Shown here piece by piece: positions 50,301-61,483 of a stretch of 64,000 nucleotides of DNA (its first letter is position 1; every line of letters starts with the position of its first letter). The notes beneath the pieces were generated by a model. It had not been told where the DNA came from. It saw only the letters and a list, made by a program, of their open reading frames with translations, and searched no databases. The stretch is from Smittia aterrima (lineage: Eukaryota; Arthropoda; Insecta; Diptera; Chironomidae), in contig CP093830.1 in assembly GCA_033063855.1 (NCBI GenBank), forward strand, positions 11,904,854-11,968,853, read 5' to 3'. The position numbers were made by a program, and so were the translations under genes.

Positions 50301-53298
50301 TTATGCGAGCGAAAGAGCTTCATCATCAGAAACTCTCATTTCTTTTCTGTTTTGCTCATCGTGATTGCTCCTTTTCATGCATGCAGATGTAAAATATTTG
50401 CTCACATTAAAGTAACAAATTTTCTTTTAATATTAATGAGGAAGTAAACTAGAACCTTCAACTTCATTTAATTGAATATATTTCAATGCTGCTAATGAAG
50501 AAGGCGGAGACGAAATTAGAAGTTTCTCACAAGACGAGAGTGATGACAACTTTGAATTTGCAAATCGAATTGATTTAAGTGGCAGCTCATCTGATTCTGC
50601 CTCTTCAAGAATTTGCTTTTACCGAAATTGCTTTCAGTTCGACCTAATAAGCAGAATGAGCTTTACAAGTGAGGCCTTGAGGAAATTTCTGATAGTTGCA
50701 ATTTAGATGCAAATTTCTTGAAAGCAAAACTGAAATTATTTGTTAAATGTTCAAACGTGAATTTAAATTTCTCGCTTTTCCGAATAGAAAAAAAAGTTCG
50801 ATACACGACTTGCATTTTCCAATTTGAACAGAAGACATTCAAAGAAACTTGTAAAGCTTCAAAGGAGAAGCAGATGCTTGAACAGAAATGTTTTCTATTT
50901 CCCATTATGTCGGAACGAGATAAATCTTTTCTCTCGAAAGAAGACGTCAAAGGGTTTTCTCGGCGATTGCTTCATTGCTTTTCCGTCTTGTGCAATCGTA
51001 CAACTGCAACTACATTTTCTTCAAATTGACATAATTATAATTAATTGACGAACCTCGTCTCTATCGATAGAGTGAGAGAAGCATCTTCAATTGGCTTCAT
51101 TAATTAAGATAAGTTTAACAATAAACTACTATCGGCTCTGAATGAGGAAAGTTAGCTCAACGGATTCTGAAGTAGAATTAATGTGGAGCTTTTTAAGAAA
51201 TATTGATTTCAAAGACTTTGCTCTACTCTTCTCGCTTAGTAATATCACGAATGGTCCTGATCTGAATAATTTGATAATAAATATTAATAAAATTGTTGAA
51301 AGCTTCTAAAGTTTGTCGAGTGTCTAAAATTTATAATTAATAAACGAGGCCGAGTCCCGCTCGACACATGAAAAAATTAATTTCAATTTAACGCGACTTT
51401 TTTAGCACTCCGACTCCCGACTCTAATTAATATCAAAATGAAAAACGATTTCGCTCTGTTTTGAAAACATCGTTCACTTCTTTCCCCTTTATTGGATTTT
51501 CCATTCACAGTGCACTTCTCAACTTAAAGTTTGATTCTCGCGAGAGAAGAAAAGTCTACAAATCTCAAGTTTTCTCTCCAGCATCCGGAAAATTCTCTCG
51601 CTTCCAGTCGAGCGACGGGAAATTCATGAAGTAAACAATCTCTGAGAGAAATAAATGTTGTGTACGTAAAATTTTATCTCAGCATCCAAACAGCAAAACG
51701 GGAAAATCTGTTTCGGTAAAAAAGGATGTTGAATTGAGTTTGAATTTATCTTTCGTCAAAAGCGGATCGGATTCGAGTTTCGTCCAAGGAAAATTTATTC
51801 GGAATAATCACTTTGAGTGTATAACGATTTATGGAAAGGAACTAAAGTCGTTGGAGAGAACTGGGAATCGATTAATTCGGTGAATCAAAAGTTTGCCAAA
51901 GATAAACGTGGACCAAGTCGAAAAACAAGCTTAAAGGACTTAAGACTTGTTTATGAATATTTTATGTGAAAAGTTCTCATGCGTTTAATCTTGTGCTAAA
52001 AGAAAACTCGTCTCATCCCACGTTCAGTTGCATGTGCTTGACGATTTAATAATATTGTGGTTTGTGGGATAATCAAAGCAGGAAACTTTACAGTCTCGTT
52101 GTAATATGAATCGCTCTTCGGGAAGCGGATGCATTAGCGGAAACGGCAGCTTATAATGGTTCATAACTCCTAATGAAACGCGACTCCCTGAAGAAGCTGT
52201 CGTGATGATGTGAATGATTGCGTAATAAAAAGAAAAGGATAAAGATTTCTTCGTCTTTGGCAGTTTTCCTCGCTCATGCCAGGGTCATGATAAACGAGGA
52301 CAATTAGTTGCGAACGAAAAAAAAAAACGAATAATAAACTTATAATTGATTTTTATTGCCGCAAAACCTTTCTTCCCGCTCGCCGAATCGAAGCGAATAT
52401 TAAACGAAAGGCAGAGATGAAAAAAGAATTGATGAAAGTGGTTTCTCGTTGCTGCCAGAAAAGTTTTACTTCATGAATTTTGCGAGTGGAAAAGTTGAAG
52501 GGAAAGAGCATTTCTTTTCCGCTTTTGATTTGGCTGAGCTTATTGAGGTTGAAAGTTATCTTTCTTTTTTGTGAGTGCAACCGAAATTACTTCAAGAAGT
52601 TTAAAATTGAAATTTATTAGCCGACACCCTTGAAGATCAGGAGAGGCGATTAGTGTCCAAAGTGAAAAAAGAACGAGAAGAGACTCAGCATAAAAATTAC
52701 TTTTCTGCTATCTCCAAACCAAGAATCTGTGCGTCTACATCAAAGTTTTATCAAGAAGCCGAAGGAGACAGCAAAAACTGATCCGAAACGTAATAAATTA
52801 TTGGGGAAGAATAGACGTTTGTGGACGCGTTCTGATCATTTCCCCAAGAAACGAGGCCACAACGACGAGAAGTTTGTTATATAAACAAAAGTTTAGTGAA
52901 GAAGAGTGAATAAATTAAAACTTGTAAAGCATGAGAAGCTATTAAAATTCAACGAGAAGTGTTTGCCTATTCTACCACGTCGTCGAGGAAAATTTTCGGA
53001 AACACAATTTTCTCTTAGGTAAGTTGAAGGCTTTCATCGTAATTTTTGTGATTACTTTGTCTTAGCTCATCGAGCGTCGCTTGCTTGAATATCCCTCTCT
53101 TTCGAACGACTCACTGATCGGAACAGTTTTCGAGCTTTTCCTTCGCTGAAAGGAAATTAAATTAAATTTTATTAGAACAAAGAGCGTTTAATTTTATCTT
53201 TTCTTGTGTTGAAAAAAATATGAAAATTTTCCTTTTCAACAGCCAACGTCGTAATGTGAATGTAATTAGAGGGATTTTTCTTGCCTCCTAATTAATTT

Positions 53299-53538
53299 AT
53301 GGCGTCAAGTGCGAACAAGAAAAAGACGAAGGATGTTGAACTTTATTTTCTCAATGAAAAGTTAAAGCTTATCGCTTTTTGGAGACGACGAGTCTCCAGT
53401 TATTTAAAGGGTGCTCGAAGTTTATGTTTAAATCAAAATATATTTCCCTCTCTATCCATGTTTGAACAATTATTAGATTATGCTGGTCAGCTCAAGGATT
53501 ATCCTTTCATTGGAGAATTAGGTCAAAGAAGCACTTAG
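53299..53538 (+). CDS. Small orphan ORF, 79 residues, uncertain
   Basis: Starts MASSANKKKTKDVE and is rich in basic residues (FWRRRVSSYLKGAR). It ends LLDYAGQLKDYPFIGELGQRST. No family is recognised. The LLDY...DYPFIG stretch faintly resembles the segment before the DGHND motif of membrane dipeptidases (RLLSEYPLIGG in the gene at 39-43 kb), which would make it a diverged paralogue fragment; this is weak. No clear donor or downstream exon was found. It may be a chance ORF. Confidence 0.2.
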   Translation: MASSANKKKTKDVELYFLNEKLKLIAFWRRRVSSYLKGARSLCLNQNIFPSLSMFEQLLDYAGQLKDYPFIGELGQRST

Positions 53539-53552
53539 GGATCCTCAAAAAC

Positions 53553-53566
53553 AGAGAGAGAGAGAG
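53553..53566. repeat. Short (AG)n tract
   Basis: Seven AG units just downstream of the small ORF. A similar GA run occurs near 54384-54395. Confidence 0.6.
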
Positions 53567-56500
53567 CGATGAGCAGAAAACTTTCTGTGAAACCAAATAA
53601 ATCTCTTAATTTTGGTTTCCTCGAGAAAATGTTTCAAAAGTTTTTCCTTTTTCTCATTTTCCGCAAAAAAAAATAAAAAAAACTTCTACCGTAACCACAA
53701 ATGAATGAGAAGTTTCGTGCAATTTTACTCAAAGCGATCTTTCAAACTCAAGAACTTTAAAGCATTTTTGCTTCACGTTAACGAGCTGAACGATGAAGCG
53801 CGTTGAGAATTTGATTTATCGAAGAAAGCGAGTGATTACAAGAGGAAATCTCATCAACTCCGTAAAGCTTTAAATTTATTGATGGTGTGAGAAGAGACAG
53901 TTGAAAATTATTAAAGAAGCAAATCCACACAAAGCCATTCAACAATAGACTGGCAACGTGTTTCGTCGAGAGTAAACTGTAAGAGCGAGTGCGCCAAATC
54001 CGCTCAAGGGAATTGTGTAATTATTAAAGCAATTTTTCCTGTTCCGTGTGCTTTTACGACGCGAAACCTTTCTTCGTTGCTGCTCTACTTATCAGCGTTC
54101 GTATTTCTCACACTTTGGGCATAATTAAAACAACACAAGTTGAACAGGTGTTACTGGGAGTGTTTCTGCAAATCTTGCTCAAAGATAATTAACGTTTCCT
54201 CTTTTTTCTCTCACGAGAGTTTGAATGAATTTATTCGCGGAAATGATTCGACTCATGTCGTCATCGGAACAAGTAACGTTCTAATTAACAAAACAGAAAG
54301 CTTTCGACGTATGTTTTCATGAGGTTGGCTGTCAACGTGGATTGCGCTTCGCTTCGTTAATTACAGACGACTCTTCGCTTTCAGAGAGAGAGAGAAGAAA
54401 TCTCATTTCATTTTCGAAATTCATTAAAAATTCTATTCTTGCTGCTATTCAGCGCGGAAACTTTTTTAAACAGCGAAACAAAGCCAAAGCAACATAACAT
54501 TATCCATTAATGTCCCTGTGCTGCTGAGGAGAGAAGTCATGACACAGCAGGAGGAGACTCTGTTGAAGATAAAATAAATTTTAATTAATTTCAATTATTC
54601 TCGGATTTCTCATTGTTTTATTTAAATTGCGGTTTTTTTGTCGAGAGTTGATGAAAAAATAGATTAGAAATTCTCTTATTGGATTTCATCCTGTCATTGC
54701 GATCACGGCTCTCGATTCTTTTTTCTTCTCGTGATGGTAATTAAATTGGAAAAACTTACCGATGTCTCTTTGCCGTTGCTCCTTGAATTTGGAAGTTTAA
54801 GGACTCTAAATCAATTTGTTGGATAATTAAGAAATATTTAAATTAGGTTCTTACTCTAATCCTTGATAATCCAATTTCAAAGATTTTTCTTCCTCTCTCC
54901 TTGCATTGAAAAATTATTTTTTTTTCGCTTAGATTTGCATAAATTTTTAATAAGTTTCTACTTTACGAGTTTAGATTAACGAGCCGAAATAAAGCTTCTG
55001 GTGAAAACTCCTCACTGAATTTAACAGCTTTCTGTCCCTTCTCGCAATTCTCCAAAGCTGTTTCGAAAGCTCTTAGCTGAAGTTTAACCATTCAAACTTG
55101 AAATGACAGCGCCCTTTCATAAAAAATGCGTTTGAAACATTTACAAGCATATTTCAAACGATTTCATTTCCGGGAGAGTCGGAAAACGCTTTCGGTTCGG
55201 TGTGTAATCACGTCAGTGTATTCGAGAAGAATCATTTTTCATCGACTCACTTCATTCCATCACTTTTTTTTTGCCTCTGCCTTTTGCCAGTCTTTTGAAT
55301 GATCGGAAAACATAAAGAAAAACATCAAAATAGAAGTGTCAATTATGTTGGGCGGCCTACAGAGAAAGCTATAAATATTTCAAAAACGAATAATTTGTAA
55401 TAAATTTTGATTTATGCTTACCCTCGTTTGTTAGTGCTGCTGTAGAAACGTGAGATTGGCTGGGGGAGGGAAATATTTTCAACTTTTCTTGTAACCCAAA
55501 GAGAGAACGAGAAAACTTCGATGAGAAGAGGAAAACATTCAAACTTCACCGATTCGATGCATGAAAAGGTTGACAGTATGACGAGCGAGGAAAAACAGCT
55601 TCGAGACATGATATTTCTGGTGAAAAAAATGTGAAAAGATCAATCACAATGGAAATGATTTATAGAAATCGCTTTCGACTCCGTGCTCATGAGAATCACT
55701 GAAGGATCGTCTTAAGAAGAACGCGAGAGCGTCTCAGTCACTTTTAATTTGATTAAATTTTAACGAAAATAAACTTCTCGTCTTGACTGGCGTCACATAT
55801 CGTTGGCAGCTGTGCGTATAAAAAAAAACGTTGACGAGATGAAATTTGATTAAATCGTAATCCAGTTCTGCTGAGTAGGTCTCAGATGCGATGAAAAATA
55901 CGACGATGAAGATAAAAAGAGTCTGAAGGAGGAGGCGACGGCGGCAATAAAAAATCTCTGTCTCGTTAAGTGAGATTTTAAATCAATTTCAAAGTGACAC
56001 GAAATGCGTGCCTAAAGGTTTTATTGTTCAGTTTGATGGCATCAAGTGATGAATAGCGAATCCTTTATCTTATAGCCTGAGCTGTTGTCTCCGTCTCTTC
56101 CAGCGTGCAGAGAATGTGAGAGGTTTGGCACAACAAACCATAAAAAATGAATAAGTGAAGCTAAGCACGGAGAACACAGAAAAGTCATTTATCATGTGAA
56201 ATCGTTGGTGGTGCAGAGCAGGAGAGGACAGGAAAACTTTTCAGTCAAAATACCATCGGAAAGAAAAGATTTTTGAATACAACCTTTTTCTTTTTTCCCT
56301 TACTTCAAGATCTTGATCTGAATTTGATCAACTTAATGGGAGGGAACTTTATTCGCTCTCAACGTCTGAAGAAAAGCAGCAGAACTTTGATGTCTTTTTG
56401 GTGAAGTTGTTGAAAAGCTAAGAACTACTGTCGTCTCCTGAATATTTATCTCCCTTAAATTATCCGTGAATTGTAATTCCATTCAGTCAGCGACAGTGAA

Positions 56501-57748
56501 GTTCTTTCCAGTCACATGGATGGGGCGATAAACAGCCGACAACTTTTTCAACTTTCATGCAAATTGCTTTGTAACATTTGTTTTCACTGAATATTGTGAA
56601 TTCTGCTTGAAACAGGCATGTGCTCCACTTTTTTTCCGCTCCCTAAGTTTTCAATTCCACTCTTTGTTTCCTTGAGTTCAACTCATCCGTTTACATGAGC
56701 CACGGAAAATTGCAGTGTACGAGGATGTTTATGTTGACGTTCTTCTCTTACGATTGTTGTCGTGGAAACAATAAGCTTACTAGAATATTTGAAGCTTGTG
56801 GAATACTCGAAAGTAGAGCAGGGCATTCCTGATCTTCGACAATGGATGGGAAGCCTCGCTTTGTTTTCTGTATCTTTGCATAAAAATTTAGAGCTGTGGA
56901 AAAAAACCAGATGACATTTTTCTGTCATATTAGGTGGAGCATAAATTTATTCGTTCGTTTTTAAATAAATCTCCTCTCTCACTCTCTGACTCGCAATTTG
57001 AATTCAGCATTGTTTGCTTAATGCATTACACAGCAAGATGGCAACTAACGTTGCCAATGATTACAAGGAAAATGTGTAAGCAATAAATTGAAGATCCGCG
57101 CTTTTATTCTTTCTCGACAGGTTTATTATTATGATTTATTGATGTTTGCTATAAATATTATTACGACGATGAAACCTTCTTCATAACGAATCAAATGTAA
57201 ATCAAGGAAGAAAAATATTTGTATGGAAAAAACATTGAGACATCGTTTTATTCCGTCGTAACCTTGGAAAATAAAATTAAGAAACATTCTTTGATTTTAC
57301 CTCCTAAAGCGATTGCTCATCTGATGTGAAAATAAAAACAAAGAGATAAATTCGAAATGAAGTGATAAAGCGTTTTTCAAATTGTCGCGAGCGCCCACAC
57401 GTCGCTGGATGCGTGGAGAGAGCTAGCTAGCTGCCAATGAAATGAGAATTATTGCGACAGTAATGAAATTATTCGTTCATTTGACAGAATTTTCGCAGGC
57501 AGACAGAAATTTGCATTTTTGTGACACTTTGACTGATGGCATTTTAAACGATACATTACGGAAATTGTCCGCTCTGATTCAGTTGAGGGCATCGCCCGAA
57601 TTTTTGGAGAAGCACCAACATAAATCGATGATTCGTCTCGCTGGAAGCAGCCAATTTTGTAGTCGTCGTATTCACAGAGCAAAATTATTGATTACCTCGC
57701 CAAATTCAATTTAGTGCGTGTCCAATTGATTGTTGATAACATTGTTTC

Positions 57749-57833
57749 GTTATCTCTACACATTCCTTTGAATTCAGTGCTATTTGTTGCACATAATAAA
57801 ATGATTTATGTAAATTAATTAACAAAATTATTT
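57749..57833 (+). repeat. Diverged direct repeat, copy 1
   Basis: Pairs with 58296-58380 in the same direction, 547 bases apart. Shared blocks include TTATCTCTAC, ACATTCCTTT, GCTATTT-TTGCA and a perfectly matched stretch of about 26 bases containing ATGATTTATGTAAATTAATT. Confidence 0.75.
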
Positions 57834-58157
57834 CCAAATTTCGAACCGTCAGAGGACACAACATTGTCGTGCAGATGACAACGAATCAAATAATTAGTTT
57901 GTATAAAATGTTTGTTTTGGTTTTGATATCTGCAGTAAACTGTGTTCAAACATTTGAAGATCAACCGCTTTTGATAAAGATTTGATCTCGTTCTTTTTCA
58001 AATGAAAGCGCTTGCACTGAAAAGTTGACTTTTATTTTCTCTCAAAATCATCAAAACTGACAAAATCAATAATGATGGAAAAAATTATTTGCAGGAAAAA
58101 ATGTTCAATGCTTCCCAAACAATTTGACTGAGGGTGACATGTCAATTTGATTTTAAC

Positions 58158-58198
58158 AAAAAAAAAGTTCTTTTAAAGAACTTTAATTTTTTTTTTTC
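58158..58198. repeat. A-run / palindrome / T-run inverted repeat
   Basis: AAAGTTCTTT and AAAGAACTTT form 10-base arms with a one-base centre, flanked by an A run on the left and a T run on the right that lengthen the imperfect stem. It lies between the two copies of the 85-bp repeat. Confidence 0.6.
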
Positions 58199-58295
58199 AT
58201 TACGTAAAAAATTGGAGAGCTGTCGAAGCTTTGTTGCTCTGTCATTGCAAAAGTTCCGTTCAATCATCTGATCGCTCATACGTTGCATTAATTTA

Positions 58296-58380
58296 TTATC
58301 TCTACTATACATTCCTTTAAAATTATTGCTATTTATTGCATAATTCAATGATTTATGTAAATTAATTAACAATATTATTC
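58296..58380 (+). repeat. Diverged direct repeat, copy 2
   Basis: Second copy of the segment at 57749-57833 with a few substitutions and small indels. The pair could be a local tandem duplication or two fragments of one dispersed element. No terminal inverted repeats are visible. Confidence 0.75.
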
Positions 58381-58784
58381 TCACGATTAATGTGTTTTGT
58401 TGTCGAATTGCGTTCAATAATTAATTATGCTGAATATTCGAACTACAGGATCATCGACAGCAAAAACCAATTTTCAGAGTTTATCGCTCGCGACTACACC
58501 TCTAATGCTCTGCTACCTCAGAGAATGCCGAGCATTGTCGTGAAAATATGCGCATATTTTATTGTTAGTCGATAAATAAACTTTGTGAACTAAATTGCGC
58601 AACCAAATTAATGCGAATGCTCGTGCTGTCATAATTCGAGACATCGTGATGTCAACAGATTAACTAAAATCCGTTTATAACGAAGCTTTAATACACCGCA
58701 AGCTCTGTTAGAGTAGAAGATTATAGCTTTTAATTAAGACTGTTACATAAACTTTTCACGTTCGTGAAGCTACGCAGTCAGCGA

Positions 58785-58816
58785 GTTAGTTAGTGAGTGA
58801 GTGAATGAATGAATGA
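58785..58816. repeat. Tetranucleotide repeat, GTTA/GTGA/ATGA units
   Basis: Tandem four-base units drift from GTTA through GTGA to ATGA, about 32 bases in all. Simple repeat. Confidence 0.65.
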
Positions 58817-61435
58817 TCCAGGAAAAGTCAAACAAGCAATTTGTAGAGCAACTCTATAACGATTTCATAAATCTCAGTAGTTTTAACATTTAGCGCAGCA
58901 TGAATATAAAAGCAGCAACAGCAAGAACAAAACTTTGTCTATAATAGAGAAGAGAGAAGAAAAGGGAAATTCCCGCTTTTTGTCGGCACAACTTAATTTT
59001 AAGTGTGCAAAAAGTAATTAGCTGTTCTGAATAAAAACATCATAATGATGTAGCTTACAAGAGAGGAAGCTTTTCGGTTCATAAAAAATCATAACAGTTT
59101 TTGCCGGGGAGCTCGTTCCGACCACAAGACCTTTTGTCTCGTCCTCTTCTTTCTCGCCAACAAAATGTGCAACGAGGAATAAAGTTTCCTGATTCAATTC
59201 AGAGATTTTCGCTCTCATGCATTTATTATTATTCTTCTAATTGAAATATATTTATGCGAAGCAAGATAATGCACTGTGGCGTTTGTAGCAGATTTATTGT
59301 TGTTCGCACTTGGGGAAAAAGTCTCAGTCGATTCTGGCATCGTCATTCGCATCCTTTTTATCTTGTGGATAGGTTTGGAAAGGATGATGGTGGGAAGAAA
59401 GGAGAAATGAGAGAGAGAGCAAAGACAAAGTTTTTCCATTTGATAATTTAATGGCAAAAACAGTGTAATTTTCACGCTACGTTTTTCACAGAAAACTCTG
59501 CTGATGAAAGCGCTCTTTAGTGTCCTTTTCGTTTTCATGAATCCGATAGGAAATCGGAAGTTTCAAACAAAAACTTTCATGCTCTTGTGAGAAGGCGGAA
59601 AAAATTTCTATCAGCTTATAATCTGAGATATAAATGGAAATGAAGTTGCGAGGGCGAGAACGGAATAAATTTCGATGATAAAACAAATAAATCTCTTAAA
59701 TCTCGAGTTGTGGTCGCTTGCTAACCTAAAAAGATTAGGAGAACTTTTGGAGAACAAAATATTTCTCACTCTGAAATTTTACAGTTCGTTGATTTCATGT
59801 TCATTGAAACACCAAAAAACTTGATTCTCTACAATTTAATTAAAAAGCTTTTGTTGACATAAAAAACTTTTGAAATTTTCATCATCAAACAATTAAAGTT
59901 TCCGCAATCGACGACCATTATCTAACAACGATCGAACAAAAATCAATTTTACATTTCACACGAAAAGCTCTCAATAAAAGCAAACATGAACTATAAAAGC
60001 GAGGAAGCAAATAAGAATGAGCAATTGGGGAATTTAATTAAAACAGTTGTCACTCGTTGCAGACAAAGCTGAGCAGCAACTTTCCAATTCATTTCCGGTG
60101 TTGAAACATAAAAATTAAAGTTTTGTTTGATACTGTTGGCTGACTCTCACTCGTTTTTCAACAAAATCCAGATGCTTATGGGATTCGAGAGTAAACATCA
60201 TAAAACTTCGTCTTTATAAAGTGCTAAAAGTTTCTCCTCATCGCATTGCACAATGAGAAGCGAGTTCTGCTACATCAGACGAGAGGAAAGAGTCTTGAAT
60301 CCTCCTCGAATACATCAGATGCTATAAGCGGAAAAGAGCGGAGTGTGGTGTGTGCTACGAATACAAAATATTTAATTTTCTCGATTTTTATTTTCTTCCA
60401 ACTATAACACTTCGGAACAGAATTAAATCTTCAACATATCAAGCACAAAACTATTCCAAACACTCAAGAGAAGAATGTAGCGAACTTCGTTAGATAATTT
60501 CAATCGTAACGATCAGAAATCTTTAGTTGACATTTATTTGAATTCCCCAAGTCCAACACAAACTTAAATATGAGAATCCAAGAGCTTTATCTTCTTCCAC
60601 TTTCGAGGACAAAAACTCTTCTTTCCACACATTACATAAATCACTGTTAACCTCTTTTTTATTCTCCTTAAGTTACGCTCCTGATTTTGAGGTTAAGTCA
60701 TAACTTTTACCATTTGTGCAGTAACATGAACGCAAAGAGTTTAATCTTTTAAAAGTAAAAGTCTGTGTCGTTTTTCTCCTTTCCCTGTCTCTCGCTATCC
60801 CCAACACATGCTTTATTATCTCAAATGCTAGAGGATTACAAGGATGACTTTTATTATTATTTTTCTTCCGGAAAACGATTTAAGGATGCGAGAAGAACGA
60901 CGAGAAAAATATTTTCGCCTTCCTTCGCTACCTTTTATCAAAGAAGATTTCTCTTCTTTCTTATTTTTTTTGTTAGAGTTGAAATTTATGATTTCATATA
61001 AATGGGGTATGTCGAGAGCATTAAAAATTTGTCACCATAATAAATATGTGCCCCCGTTATCTCTACAATTGCTATCTCGTCGTCGCGAGAAGGAGCGGCA
61101 GAGGAAGAATCGTACATAGCGCTCTATCTCACCTTTTACAAGAATCTTTTGAAGAATCTTTATTACATGAGTGCTCTAAACTTCTTGCTCAGTGCAAAAG
61201 TAGATAGGATGTGAAATATATCATTCGTTCTCCTTCATCTGGCTTGTTCAAGTCATACTGAAAATATAGCTTTGGTGATATTATGTGAAAGTGTCTATAA
61301 TAAAGACTTTTATGGTCTTAAACGTCATGATTTATAGATAAAAATGCAATTTATAAATACATTTATTCTCCATTTAGACTTGGCACTTCCTTCTTCTCAT
61401 ATCAAAATTATTCTTCCTGTTTTTTCTCTTCCAGG

Positions 61436-61483
61436 TTGTCGAGGCGAATTGTCTTCCTTACGAGCATTTAAAGAGCTTCTTGG
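61436..61483 (+). other. 48-base exon-like island
   Basis: Acceptor (TTTTTTCTCTTCCAG) and donor (GTAAGT) enclose 16 codons, VVEANCLPYEHLKSFL. No homology is recognised and no partner exon is visible in the window; an exon of a gene continuing to the right is possible. Confidence 0.2.

Larger units (their letters stand above)
43596..53298. other. 9.7 kb without a confident gene
   Basis: Downstream of the dipeptidase-like gene. It contains GAGAG clusters, a (CTGT)n tract, one hairpin (50258-50300) and one exon-like island (48618-48746). Longer open frames such as 45602-45964 are compositionally biased and unlike known proteins. Confidence 0.5.

Noticed and set aside
57442..57714. 90-codon ORF beside the 85-bp repeat
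   Set aside because: Open on both strands; no recognisable transposase, polymerase or other domain.
60765..61119. Two overlapping ORFs of 78 and 91 codons
   Set aside because: Both frames are similarly open over T-rich and purine-rich DNA, there are no clean splice sites, and neither matches a family.
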